This document shows, in pieces, positions 1 to 6,462 of a stretch of 9,329 nucleotides of DNA. The notes below the pieces were generated by a model that was given only the letters and a program-made list of their open reading frames with translations, did not search any database and was not told the DNA's origin. The stretch is from an uncultured Clostridia bacterium. Lineage in GTDB: Bacteria > Bacillota > Clostridia > Oscillospirales > CAG-272. The DNA is taken from assembly GCA_904501765.1 (NCBI GenBank), contig CAJGCM010000081.1, positions 1 to 9,329 on the forward strand. Direction: 5' to 3'. How positions within the stretch are numbered: position 1 is the first letter of the stretch; each line of letters begins with the position of its first letter. A program made the position numbers and the translations under genes.

Positions 1-692
1 TTCCAATTGGTTACTATTTTATAGCCTATGGGGGAGAAAAGAATTTCCATAATAAGCTCCGCCAAGGCTCCTGTCAGCGCACAAGTAAGACACTGGAGAG
101 GCGTCCAACAAAATCCGTCCCAGAAAATCGGAGCAAAGCCTACGAATACTATAAGTGAGAAAATAAAGTTATCAAAGAACTGCCCTATAAAGGTTGATAC
201 GTAGGAGCGCATAGCAAAGGCAAACTTGCCGTTGGGCGCTTTTTTGAACGCTGAGCCTATAAGCCAGTTAATCAGGTTGTTTATTGCCGCTGAGGAAAGG
301 AACGCCACCGTGCTACCGAGAAGAATAAACCAGGTGCCGCCAAATATGCCGTTAAAAGCGGAATAATCATCAGCTCCCGAGGGAATTGCGCTCGCTACAA
401 AAAATATAAGACAGGTGAGAAGGTTTATAGCTGCCGCCAGCACGGATATTCTGTTTGATGCTCGAGGTCCGAAATGCTTAGTGATTATATCCATACACAT
501 AAAGGAAAGCCAGGATATGAGGATTCCGCCGTCTAAGGCTATAAAATCCGTCTGCAAAAGGGTTTTATTCGCCAAAAGATTCATACAAATGACGCTTACG
601 ACAAAAAGCGTCACCACCGTTGCTGGGATACACCGCAACAGAAGCCTCATTTCCGCCTTTTCCCGCTTAAGCCAAGCTTTTATTCGGGACAT
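1..692 (-). CDS. VUT-family (YhhQ-like) vitamin / queuosine-precursor uptake transporter, C-terminus cut by window edge
   Basis: This is an integral membrane protein; 230 residues are visible before the window edge and no stop is seen. The start at 692 follows an AAGGAG site (702-707) by about 9 nt. About six hydrophobic segments can be read, near residues 22-40, 55-72, 83-103, 120-147, 165-190 and 200-220. The segment MDIITKHFGPRASNR (67-81) and the later RSYVSTFIGQFFDNFIFS (162-179) match my memory of the VUT/YhhQ family, whose E. coli member is implicated in queuosine-precursor uptake. The substrate cannot be fixed from sequence, and no preQ1-type riboswitch is visible upstream. It lies 79 nt downstream of proS on the same strand with only a weak hairpin between, so readthrough from proS is possible. 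Family call fairly firm; substrate is inference. Confidence 0.8.
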   Translation of the reverse strand, partial: MSRIKAWLKREKAEMRLLLRCIPATVVTLFVVSVICMNLLANKTLLQTDFIALDGGILISWLSFMCMDIITKHFGPRASNRISVLAAAINLLTCLIFFVASAIPSGADDYSAFNGIFGGTWFILLGSTVAFLSSAAINNLINWLIGSAFKKAPNGKFAFAMRSYVSTFIGQFFDNFIFSLIVFVGFAPIFWDGFCWTPLQCLTCALTGALAELIMEILFSPIGYKIVTNW

Positions 693-728
693 ACTCAAAA
701 ACTCCTTAAAGATACTGAATTACAAAGC

Positions 729-748
729 CCTCACCCAGAGGGTGTGAG
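729..748 (-). terminator. Weak candidate terminator/attenuator hairpin after proS
   Basis: In the proS-VUT gap the minus strand reads CTCACACCCTCTGGGTGAG, which folds into a short stem with one bulged A. It is followed by GGGCTTTG, a poor U-tract. It may partly end the proS transcript or do nothing, and proS and the transporter could still be co-transcribed. Confidence 0.3.
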
Positions 749-771
749 CATCGGGGTATGCCGTACAGAAT

Positions 772-2487
772 TTATTTGGAAAGAGCCTCAATAATAACTT
801 TTTCAATATCCTCTGCCGCAGAATCCATAGAAATCTCTGCAGAAAATTTCTTATCTCTTCCCACTACCTCGACAATTCCCTTCTTCATATTTCTCGGGCT
901 TACTACGGCTCTGTAAGGCACACCGAGAAGGTCTGCATCGGAGAACATTACGCCGGCGCTTATATTTCTGTCGTCGTATATTACCTCGACTCCCTTTGCC
1001 AAAAGCTCCTCGTAAAGCTTATCGGCAAAGGCTTTTACCTCCGCATCGTCGCTTCTTACCGCGCAAAGGTGAAGCTGCCAGGGGGCTATCGAAATCGGCC
1101 ATATAGGTCCATAGTCGTCGTGATGCACCTCGCATATAGATGCCGCAAGTCTGCCGACGCCTATTCCGTAGCAACCCATTATGGGATACTGAAGGTTTCC
1201 GTCTGCGTCGGTATAGGTCATATTCATAGCCTTGGTGTATTTTGTACCGAGCTGGAAGATATTACCTACCTCAATTCCACGGCTGACGGTAAGTGTTTTC
1301 TTGCCGCAGCAGGGGCAAATGCCGCCCACGGTTGCCTTTGAGAAATCACGGAATTCCGCCGAGGGAACGTCTCTTGTAAAGTCAAGCCCCTTCATATGGT
1401 ATTCGCTCTTGTTTGCGCCGCAGACAAGGTTATTTGCGCCTTCAAGGGACTTATCGTAAAGAACAGTTACTCCCTCGCAAATTCCAACAGGTCCGATAAA
1501 GCCTGCCACAAGACCGCAATCTGCGGTTATTACCGCAGGGTGTATTTCATAGCCTAAGTAATTGGTAAGCTTAGTTTCGTTTGCTTCAAGGTCGCCTCTC
1601 AGGAAGAGAACGATATACTTATCGTCAGAATTTCTCTGATATACTACCGCCTTGCAGGTTTCCTTTTCGGTACAGCCGAGGAATGATGATACCTCCTCGA
1701 TTGTCTCGGAGCCGGGAGTATGAACCTCTGCTAAGGGCTCGGACACCTCGCATCTTACGGTATCACTGATATGCTCAGCCGCTTCCATATTGGCTCTGTA
1801 ATCACATTCGGGGCATATTACTATGGAATCCTCACCTATATCGGTAAGGAGCATAAACTCGTGAGAAACGCTACCGCCCATCATTCCGGAGTCGGAGGCT
1901 ACGGAGATAACGTCAGGCACACCTGCTCTTGCGAAAATACGTTCGTATGCCTTATGGCACTTATCGTAATACTCTTCAAGGTCGGACTGGCTTGTATGGA
2001 AGGAATAAGCGTCCTTCATAGTGAACTCACGCACACGGATAAGACCTGATTTAGGTCTTGCCTCGTCACGGAACTTGGTCTGTATCTGATAAATCATAAA
2101 GGGATATTTGTTATAGCTCTGGCCGTACTCACGAACAAGCTGCACAGCTGCCTCCTCATGGGTCATACCGAGAACAACAGGACTGCCGCTTCTATCGCTG
2201 AATCTAACAAGCTCTTTCCCTATGCTGTCGTATCTTCCCGACTCCTGCCAGATAGATGCGGGCATTACTACAGGGAAGCTGACCTCCTGCCCGTCGATTT
2301 TATCCATTTCCTCTCGAAGTATAGCTTCAATTTTACGTGTAATACGCTTTAAGGGCATATATGAGGAGAAAATTCCGTTTGCCACGTATTTCATATACCC
2401 GCCTCTTACCATAAGGGCGTGGCTATCTACGACACAGTCCGACGGCTTCTCCTTAAATCTTTCTCCAACAAGTTTTTCAAGCTTCAT
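772..2487 (-). CDS. proS: Prolyl-tRNA synthetase (bacterial type with editing domain)
   Basis: This cytoplasmic class II aminoacyl-tRNA synthetase charges tRNA-Pro with proline. Its 571 residues are normal for the bacterial type. The class II core includes THEE (109-112), motif 2 from QTKFRDEARPKSG onward (136-164, ending in MKDAYSFH) and motif 3 around GCYGIGVGRLAAS (438-450). An INS editing insertion lies at about 225-405. It carries a lysine (K279, in TCKAVVYQ) where the E. coli editing lysine sits, a GFIGPVG loop (329-335) and the CGANKSEYH segment (356-364), consistent with clearance of Ala-tRNA-Pro. The anticodon-binding domain follows from about 470 (DDRNISAGVMFSDADLLG). The start at 2487 is set by GGAGG at 2500-2496, 8 nt upstream. 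A proline T-box leader directly upstream controls it. The loop residue F330 replaces the serine/alanine usual in the GSxGP-type loop, a minor deviation. Confidence 0.97.
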   Translation of the reverse strand: MKLEKLVGERFKEKPSDCVVDSHALMVRGGYMKYVANGIFSSYMPLKRITRKIEAILREEMDKIDGQEVSFPVVMPASIWQESGRYDSIGKELVRFSDRSGSPVVLGMTHEEAAVQLVREYGQSYNKYPFMIYQIQTKFRDEARPKSGLIRVREFTMKDAYSFHTSQSDLEEYYDKCHKAYERIFARAGVPDVISVASDSGMMGGSVSHEFMLLTDIGEDSIVICPECDYRANMEAAEHISDTVRCEVSEPLAEVHTPGSETIEEVSSFLGCTEKETCKAVVYQRNSDDKYIVLFLRGDLEANETKLTNYLGYEIHPAVITADCGLVAGFIGPVGICEGVTVLYDKSLEGANNLVCGANKSEYHMKGLDFTRDVPSAEFRDFSKATVGGICPCCGKKTLTVSRGIEVGNIFQLGTKYTKAMNMTYTDADGNLQYPIMGCYGIGVGRLAASICEVHHDDYGPIWPISIAPWQLHLCAVRSDDAEVKAFADKLYEELLAKGVEVIYDDRNISAGVMFSDADLLGVPYRAVVSPRNMKKGIVEVVGRDKKFSAEISMDSAAEDIEKVIIEALSK

Positions 2488-2515
2488 AATAAAACCTCCA
2501 AATTTTCAAGAATAT

Positions 2516-2549
2516 AAAAAGCCCTAAGCTAAAAAATGAAGCTTAGGGC
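2516..2549 (-). terminator. T-box-controlled intrinsic terminator before proS
   Basis: On the minus strand a perfect 10-bp stem (GCCCTAAGCT with AGCTTAGGGC, loop TCATTTTTT) is followed by TTTTT at 2520-2516. Its 5' arm contains the CCTA needed by the antiterminator, so the two structures exclude each other. The end lies about 28 nt before the proS ATG. Confidence 0.95.
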
Positions 2550-2764
2550 GAACTGAACACAAGTCCGCGGTACCACCTAATTTCGGCTAAATCCGCACTT
2601 TCGGTACATATCATACCACTCTCTGTGACGGGAGAACCCGGCAATGCTTACTTTAATTTTCGGCACGCAGCTCCAAGACGGGTTGGGTATCCTGAAATAA
2701 AGGCTCGCACCAACCGCCTTCTCTCTGCTGATTTCCGGGAATACTTAATATTTCTTATCATTGC
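2516..2764 (-). promoter_or_regulatory. T-box riboswitch (tRNA-Pro sensing, specifier CCC) controlling proS
   Basis: The minus-strand leader has the full T-box layout. The Stem I base is GCAATG (2764-2759) pairing with CATTGC (2646-2641). Inside it are AAGTA (GA/kink-turn region), AGAGAG, and an AAGGC...GCCTT distal stem. The specifier side reads AACCCGTCTTGGAGC. Aligned on GAGC with the glyQS leader as I remember it (GGC-ATTCTT-GAGC), the specifier is CCC at 2682-2680, a proline codon followed by a purine. Small hairpins follow (CGGG/CCCG, GGTA/TACC). The T-box AGGTGGTACCGCGG is at 2578-2565. Uncharged tRNA-Pro should stabilise the antiterminator (TAGG 2579-2576 with CCTA 2547-2544) against the terminator at 2549-2521. 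This means proS is expressed when charged tRNA-Pro is low. Confidence 0.95.
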
Positions 2765-2806
2765 TTTTTGATATTTAGTTTTTCAAGTAACGAGGCTTTT
2801 CCTCGG

Positions 2807-2827
2807 GTGTTACGTCAATTGTAACAC
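2807..2827 (-). promoter_or_regulatory. Inverted repeat overlapping the proS -10 region, possible operator
   Basis: Perfect 7-nt arms GTGTTAC (2827-2821) and GTAACAC (2813-2807) flank a 7-nt spacer. The repeat covers most of the -10 box and the likely start site. The spacing resembles a dimeric repressor site, but no regulator is identified. The downstream arm can also pair with GTTAC at 2791-2787 as part of a 5'-end RNA hairpin (CGAGG/CCTCG, 2805-2791). Confidence 0.35.
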
Positions 2828-2846
2828 AGTTTTACCCTTTTGTCAA
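2818..2846 (-). promoter_or_regulatory. Sigma-A promoter of the proS T-box leader
   Basis: The minus strand has TTGACA (2846-2841), a 17-nt spacer and TACAAT (2823-2818), a near-consensus promoter. The predicted start is near 2811, about 47 nt before the Stem I base. The -35 box contains the TGA stop codon (2845-2843) of the upstream ECF gene. Confidence 0.85.
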
Positions 2847-3427
2847 TCGGTTTTCTTTTTTATATTGAGTATTCTTAAAATAACAGGGCTTAAGACTATA
2901 TTAAAGAGAAGCTCAAATACGAAATTAAGCCCTACGAAGAATAGTATGAGATATGCTCCGACTGACACGCCTGCCGCCTGGGCAAAGCCGTTTACCGCAT
3001 CCATAAAGAATACAAGACAGCCAAGGAGGAATATTCCAGTATTGACAACGGGACATACTACGGCGCTGACAATTACCGCAACGTATCTGTTATAGCCTTC
3101 AAGGAGCTTATAGCATACGCCTGCCGCAAGTCCTGAAAGAATACCCTTTACCATAACCGTTATTATAGTGCCCGGAATGCTAAGCCCGAGCCAAAATGCG
3201 GCATCAGCCGTTATAAAGAACACCACGCCCGCAACTCCGCCGAGCCACGCACCCGACAAGGGTCCGCAGAGGGCTGCTCCAAGCACCACGGGAATGAGTG
3301 TTAATGAAACAGATGCAAGACCGCCGATTTTAACAAAGCCACCAAAATAAGCAAGTATTGCAACTATTGCGGTAAGAAGAGCTAAAATGGCAAGCTTTTC
3401 CGTTTGTTGTCTTTTTGCGTTTGTCAT
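2843..3427 (-). CDS. ECF transporter S component (substrate-binding membrane subunit), substrate unknown
   Basis: This 194-residue, very hydrophobic protein has about six predicted membrane segments, near 11-29, 40-58, 60-75, 82-105, 114-141 and 157-187. The N-terminal TEKLAILALLTAIVAILAYF, the VSLTLIPVVLGAALCGPLSG stretch (40-59) and the ADAAFWLGLSIPG loop (74-86) are typical of energy-coupling-factor S components. These bind a vitamin or similar small molecule and use a shared EcfAAT module, which is not in this window. I chose the start at 3427 because GGAGG (3437-3433) precedes it by 5 nt. A longer reading from 3511 would place the promoter inside the coding region. No riboswitch is visible in the roughly 36-nt leader. 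No strong terminator follows, so its transcript probably runs into the T-box leader of proS. Confidence 0.85.
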   Translation of the reverse strand: MTNAKRQQTEKLAILALLTAIVAILAYFGGFVKIGGLASVSLTLIPVVLGAALCGPLSGAWLGGVAGVVFFITADAAFWLGLSIPGTIITVMVKGILSGLAAGVCYKLLEGYNRYVAVIVSAVVCPVVNTGIFLLGCLVFFMDAVNGFAQAAGVSVGAYLILFFVGLNFVFELLFNIVLSPVILRILNIKKKTD

Positions 3428-3469
3428 AACATCCTCCGTTTTTATTCTATATGGTATTTTTACCTCAAC

Positions 3470-3498
3470 AATATAGCATATTATTTTCTTTTTGTCAA
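3470..3498 (-). promoter_or_regulatory. Sigma-A promoter of the ECF S-component gene
   Basis: The minus strand has TTGACA (3498-3493), a 17-nt spacer and TATATT (3475-3470). The predicted start near 3463 gives a short leader of about 36 nt to the ATG at 3427, which supports that start codon over the one at 3511. Confidence 0.85.
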
Positions 3499-3541
3499 TG
3501 AATCTCGGCAAAACTCATACTGAAAGTTTTTTATTGGGCAA

Positions 3542-4426
3542 TTATTTTATAATTGACTCCTTATATTCGGTTGGGGTCATATTGGTTACCGTTTTGAAGC
3601 ATTTTGAAAAATACTGGGGCGTATCGAAGCCGAGCATATCGGATATTTCGCTCATATTATACCTCTCCTGCCTGATAAGCCTTTTGGATTCGCTGATTTT
3701 TCTTTTTATGTAATAGCTCATAACACCCTCCCCCATAAAGGCGGAGAAGAGTTGCTTCACAGAACTTTCGCTTTTGCCTATGCTGTCCGCCACCTTTTTT
3801 ATGCTCAGGGTGCCGTATATATTCTCGTCGATACAGGAAAGAATTTCCCTGATACGGTAAGGCACCTCCCTGCCGTCTATCACGGCTCCCTCTCTCATAT
3901 CCTTGGTTATGGCGTTCTCGTGCCTTAAGAGCTTTATAAGGAAGGCTTCAAGAAGGTTTTTCGTCATCTGACTGCTGCCTCTCGGCGCATTTTCTTTTTT
4001 CACCATATGCTGAAGGAGCGGGTCGGTTTCGTCCATAAGACGGTAGCAGGATAGCCCCTCCTCAAAGAGCATTGACAAAACGCTCTTCTCCTCCGTGGTG
4101 AGCTTGAAGATTTTTCCTTCAAAATACCTCATAGCCCGGCTCTTACATTCAAAGGTTATAATGCTTACGTTAGGAGATACGCTCTCGTTGCCCGAAAGAT
4201 TGTGAAATTCCCCGGGCTTATGAAAGGTCATCTCGCCACTCTTTAAAACAAAGCGCTTTTTATCTGCGGTGCAAATCATTTCTCCCTTGTCTATATACAC
4301 CATTTCCCAAAAATCGTGGGACTCGCCGTCATAATGAAAGTCCTTGGAGAATTCCATATAGAATATGGTTATTATTTTACCCACCGATATGATTTTTTCA
4401 AAATCGAGCTTTACAAAATTATTCAT
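3542..4426 (-). CDS. AraC-family transcriptional regulator with N-terminal cupin sensor domain
   Basis: This 294-residue cytoplasmic DNA-binding protein is the usual AraC/XylS length. The N-terminal part (about 20-105) is an AraC-binding cupin: ESHDFWEMVYIDKGEM (35-50) and the GEMTFHKPGEFHNL turn (64-77). It probably binds a sugar or sugar phosphate. The C-terminal part (about 190-292) holds two helix-turn-helix motifs: LSIKKVADSIGKSESSVKQLF (207-227) and the second around MSEISDMLGFDTPQYFSKCF (258-277), then MTPTEYK. The start at 4426 has only a weak AAAGG site, but the residues before M24 look like family sequence, so I keep it. It is divergent from the PIG-L/NagB-like pair with a 117-nt shared control region and is the likely local regulator. 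Ligand and direction of control are unknown. Confidence 0.93.
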   Translation of the reverse strand: MNNFVKLDFEKIISVGKIITIFYMEFSKDFHYDGESHDFWEMVYIDKGEMICTADKKRFVLKSGEMTFHKPGEFHNLSGNESVSPNVSIITFECKSRAMRYFEGKIFKLTTEEKSVLSMLFEEGLSCYRLMDETDPLLQHMVKKENAPRGSSQMTKNLLEAFLIKLLRHENAITKDMREGAVIDGREVPYRIREILSCIDENIYGTLSIKKVADSIGKSESSVKQLFSAFMGEGVMSYYIKRKISESKRLIRQERYNMSEISDMLGFDTPQYFSKCFKTVTNMTPTEYKESIIK

Positions 4427-4458
4427 ACCAAAAAAACCTTTTGTCTGATTTTATAAAT

Positions 4459-4487
4459 ATTATAACCGATTTTACATTTAATTTCAA
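4459..4487 (-). promoter_or_regulatory. Sigma-A promoter of the AraC-family gene
   Basis: The minus strand has TTGAAA (4487-4482), a 17-nt spacer and TATAAT (4464-4459). The leader to the ATG at 4426 is about 26 nt. Confidence 0.8.
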
Positions 4488-4510
4488 GTTCTTTTTTGAT
4501 ATATTATAGA
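4482..4510 (+). promoter_or_regulatory. Tentative promoter for the PIG-L/NagB-like pair
   Basis: On the plus strand TTTCAA (4482-4487), a 17-nt spacer and TATAGA (4505-4510) precede the deacetylase gene. TATTAT at 4502-4507 is an alternative -10. The -35 is poor, which would fit a promoter needing an activator such as the divergent AraC protein. The same six bases are the -35 box of the opposite promoter. Confidence 0.4.
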
Positions 4511-4543
4511 TAGTAATGCCGAAAATGCGTAAAGGAGAAGGAT

Positions 4544-5251
4544 ATGTATAAGGTTTTAGCTATCACCTGCCACCCCGACGATATGGAAATAACCTGCGCG
4601 GGAACTCTTTTAAAATGCAAAAAAAGAGGAGACGAGGTTACCGTATGCCACGTAGCAAACGGAAATATGGGTCACGTCGTAATCGAGCCCGATGAGCTTC
4701 GGAGCATTCGCCTTGAGGAGGCACGTAAATCTTCCGCTTCCGCAGGATTCAATTATGCCACGATAGACGTTGGCGATTTGCTCGTTGATTCTCACGACAG
4801 AGCGCAGATTGACAAGCTTGTGGAGGTTATAAGACGGGCCGACCCCGATTTTATTATAACTCATGCGCCTAACGATTATATGACAGACCACGCAGAGGTT
4901 TCAAATCTCGTTTTCAACGCTTCCTTCTCGGCAAGCGTGCCTCACTACCGCCCCGACCTCGGTCCTGCGGCAAAGGTTACCCCCATATATTACACCGACA
5001 ATGCGGGATACGTGGATTGCGAGCCTGAGGAATACGTTGATATTTCCGAGGAAATAGACAAAAAGCTTGAGATGCTTGCAAATCACCAGAGCCAGCTGGT
5101 TTGGCTCAGGGACCACGACGGTATTGACATTCTGGAGAAAACCAGAATTACCTCAAAATTCAGAGGCTATCAGTGCGGTGCGGAATATGCCGAGGGCTTC
5201 AGAGGCTGCAAGGTTAATTTAAGATTTGCGGCAAAAAGGTATCTGCCTTAA
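4544..5251 (+). CDS. PIG-L (LmbE-like) family zinc-dependent deacetylase
   Basis: This 235-residue soluble protein has no signal peptide. The N-terminal motif HPDDMEITCAGTL (10-22) matches the HPDD-x-E signature of the PIG-L/LmbE fold. By analogy with MshB, H10 and D13 plus H116 (in MTDHAEVS, 113-120) are the zinc ligands and D12 the general base. The family removes acetyl groups from N-acetylglucosamine-type substrates (GlcNAc-PI, GlcNAc-inositol, diacetylchitobiose), and related members serve amino-sugar catabolism. AAGGAG at 4532-4537 precedes the start by 6 nt. The next gene, 77 nt downstream, is NagB-like, so I infer deacetylation of an N-acetylated sugar followed by deamination or isomerisation. 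The exact substrate is unknown. The divergent AraC regulator probably controls the pair. Confidence 0.92.
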   Translation: MYKVLAITCHPDDMEITCAGTLLKCKKRGDEVTVCHVANGNMGHVVIEPDELRSIRLEEARKSSASAGFNYATIDVGDLLVDSHDRAQIDKLVEVIRRADPDFIITHAPNDYMTDHAEVSNLVFNASFSASVPHYRPDLGPAAKVTPIYYTDNAGYVDCEPEEYVDISEEIDKKLEMLANHQSQLVWLRDHDGIDILEKTRITSKFRGYQCGAEYAEGFRGCKVNLRFAAKRYLP

Positions 5252-5328
5252 GAGATTTTTCAAAGGTGGCTTTTGTGGGTAAAACCCAAAGTCCGAAATT
5301 TATAAATTTTTATTAAAGGAGAACTGTT

Positions 5329-6276
5329 ATGGATTTCAATTCAACTGTTAAGGGCTCTGCCCTTGAGGGCTTCTATCCCGCAGGATGGGATTTCGACAAA
5401 ATAGACGCTTGTATTGACGCACCCGAAAAAATTACCGAAAGACAGGACTACTGGAACAAGGATTTCGCTCCCGTACCCTGCTCTGATCTTTGGGAATTTG
5501 AAACGTATATGGGTCACGAGATTGCTATGCAGATAAAGCTTGCCAAGGAAAGAGGCGAAAAAATTGCCTTTATTCTCCCCGTCGGACCTATGGGAATGTA
5601 TAAATGGGTGGTTTATTTCATAAAGGCTTGGGGCGTATCCTGCAAGCACGTTTACACCTTCAATATGGACGAATGGGCTGATGCTGAGGGAAATACTCTC
5701 GCCGACGATAACAAGGGCTCCTTCAAGTACACGATGGAAAAGGCTCTCTTCGAGCCTCTCGGTGAGCTTACAGTTCCCGAAGAACAGCGCAATTTCGCAA
5801 CGAAGCTCAACCTTCCCACCTATCCCGAAAAGATAGCAAAGCTTAAGGCAGAGGGGGCAAAGCTGGTGCTTGTTTACGGTATCGGAAGAATGTGCCATAT
5901 CGCATTCTGGGAGCCTACCTTTGCTGCAGACTATGAAAGCGCCGCAGAATGGGAAAAGGCACCTTACAGAATAGGAGCTAAAATTCACCCGCTGACCGTT
6001 GAGCAGAACGCTCTCACAAGCTTTAAATCAAGAACGCCTCTCGTTCCCTGCAGAGCTAACACCATAGGTCCCGGTCTTTTCCTTCAGGCTGACTATGCAA
6101 TAGGCGGCGCTGACGGTACTCTCGGACGCGGTATGATGTGGCAGGGACTTTCCCTTTGGATGACCTTGAGATATGGAAAGACTCCTTGGATTACCTCCAC
6201 TTACATTCCCACTCTTCCCGGTAAGCTCTTCTTCTTATCCGAGCTTGCAGGTCCCCTTGTGGCTGAATGTAACTGA
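5329..6276 (+). CDS. NagB-like sugar-phosphate isomerase/deaminase homologue with altered active site
   Basis: This 315-residue protein is homologous to glucosamine-6-phosphate deaminase/isomerase, which converts GlcN-6-P to fructose-6-P and ammonia. The phosphate-binding segment ILPVGPMGMYK (82-92) replaces the usual LPTGSTPxxxY. FNMDEW (111-116) keeps the ring-opening/base Asp (E. coli D72, here D114). GIGRMCHIAFWEP (184-196) matches GVGNDGHIAFNEP of NagB: H143 and E148 are kept (H190, E195), but D141 is Met188. It is longer than NagB (266 residues), with about 45 extra N-terminal residues. AAAGGAG (5315-5321) lies 7 nt before the start. It follows the PIG-L gene and is followed by a terminator, so the pair forms a two-gene operon. 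The family is sure; the actual reaction is not. Confidence 0.85.
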   Translation: MDFNSTVKGSALEGFYPAGWDFDKIDACIDAPEKITERQDYWNKDFAPVPCSDLWEFETYMGHEIAMQIKLAKERGEKIAFILPVGPMGMYKWVVYFIKAWGVSCKHVYTFNMDEWADAEGNTLADDNKGSFKYTMEKALFEPLGELTVPEEQRNFATKLNLPTYPEKIAKLKAEGAKLVLVYGIGRMCHIAFWEPTFAADYESAAEWEKAPYRIGAKIHPLTVEQNALTSFKSRTPLVPCRANTIGPGLFLQADYAIGGADGTLGRGMMWQGLSLWMTLRYGKTPWITSTYIPTLPGKLFFLSELAGPLVAECN

Positions 6277-6302
6277 TACTGGTCTGTGACAAAATACTAA
6301 GA

Positions 6303-6327
6303 AAAAGCCTCCGCAAAGGGGGCTTTT
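6303..6327 (+). terminator. Intrinsic terminator of the PIG-L/NagB-like operon
   Basis: AAAAGCCTCC pairs with GGGGGCTTTT around a GCAAA loop, with one U-G pair, and the 3' arm ends in TTTT. It lies 27 nt after the stop of the NagB-like gene. Confidence 0.8.
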
Positions 6328-6367
6328 CCCAAGCAAATATTTTAAGTCTTCAAGCTAATGGAAGCTC

Positions 6368-6412
6368 AAAAAGCAATACACGCCCTCTGACATTTGACAG
6401 GGGGCGTGTATT
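6368..6412 (-). terminator. Intrinsic terminator of fucI
   Basis: A 13-bp stem (plus-strand arms 6375-6387 and 6400-6412, one T-G pair in the plus reading) has a 12-nt loop. On the minus strand it is followed by GC and then TTTTT (6372-6368), which fits termination of fucI transcripts about 50 nt after the stop codon. Confidence 0.7.
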
Positions 6413-6415
6413 ATA

Positions 6416-6448
6416 TTTACCGAGGGCGATGCTGACGCCCTCGGTAAA
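6416..6448 (-). repeat. Perfect 13-bp inverted repeat after fucI
   Basis: Arms TTTACCGAGGGCG (6416-6428) and CGCCCTCGGTAAA (6436-6448) form a perfect stem with a 7-nt loop, 15 nt beyond the fucI stop at 6463. Neither side has a real U-tract, so it is more likely a transcript-stabilising or roadblock hairpin, or half of a tandem terminator, than a canonical terminator alone. Confidence 0.6.
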
Positions 6449-6462
6449 ACTTTAGCTAAAAA

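Noticed and set aside
693..771. preQ1-type riboswitch in front of the VUT transporter
   Set aside because: No preQ1-I or preQ1-II core sequence is visible in the 79-nt gap; only a weak hairpin is present.
3428..3511. 28-residue N-terminal extension of the ECF S component
   Set aside because: The near-consensus promoter (3498-3470) lies inside it and a strong GGAGG site precedes the inner ATG at 3427.
3510..3530. AAAACT...AGTTTT hairpin after the first AraC gene as its terminator
   Set aside because: Weak A/T stem, and on the minus strand it is followed by GCCGAG rather than a U-tract.
5270..5309. Bulged hairpin (GGGT/ACCC) and 14-nt AT palindrome (5296-5309) between the PIG-L and NagB-like genes
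   Set aside because: The stem is short with a 3-nt bulge and the palindrome is low-complexity A/T; either could arise by chance, so not called as an attenuator.
5341..5988. 215-codon minus-strand open frame opposite the NagB-like gene
   Set aside because: Shadow of a conserved coding region; low-quality composition and no family resemblance.
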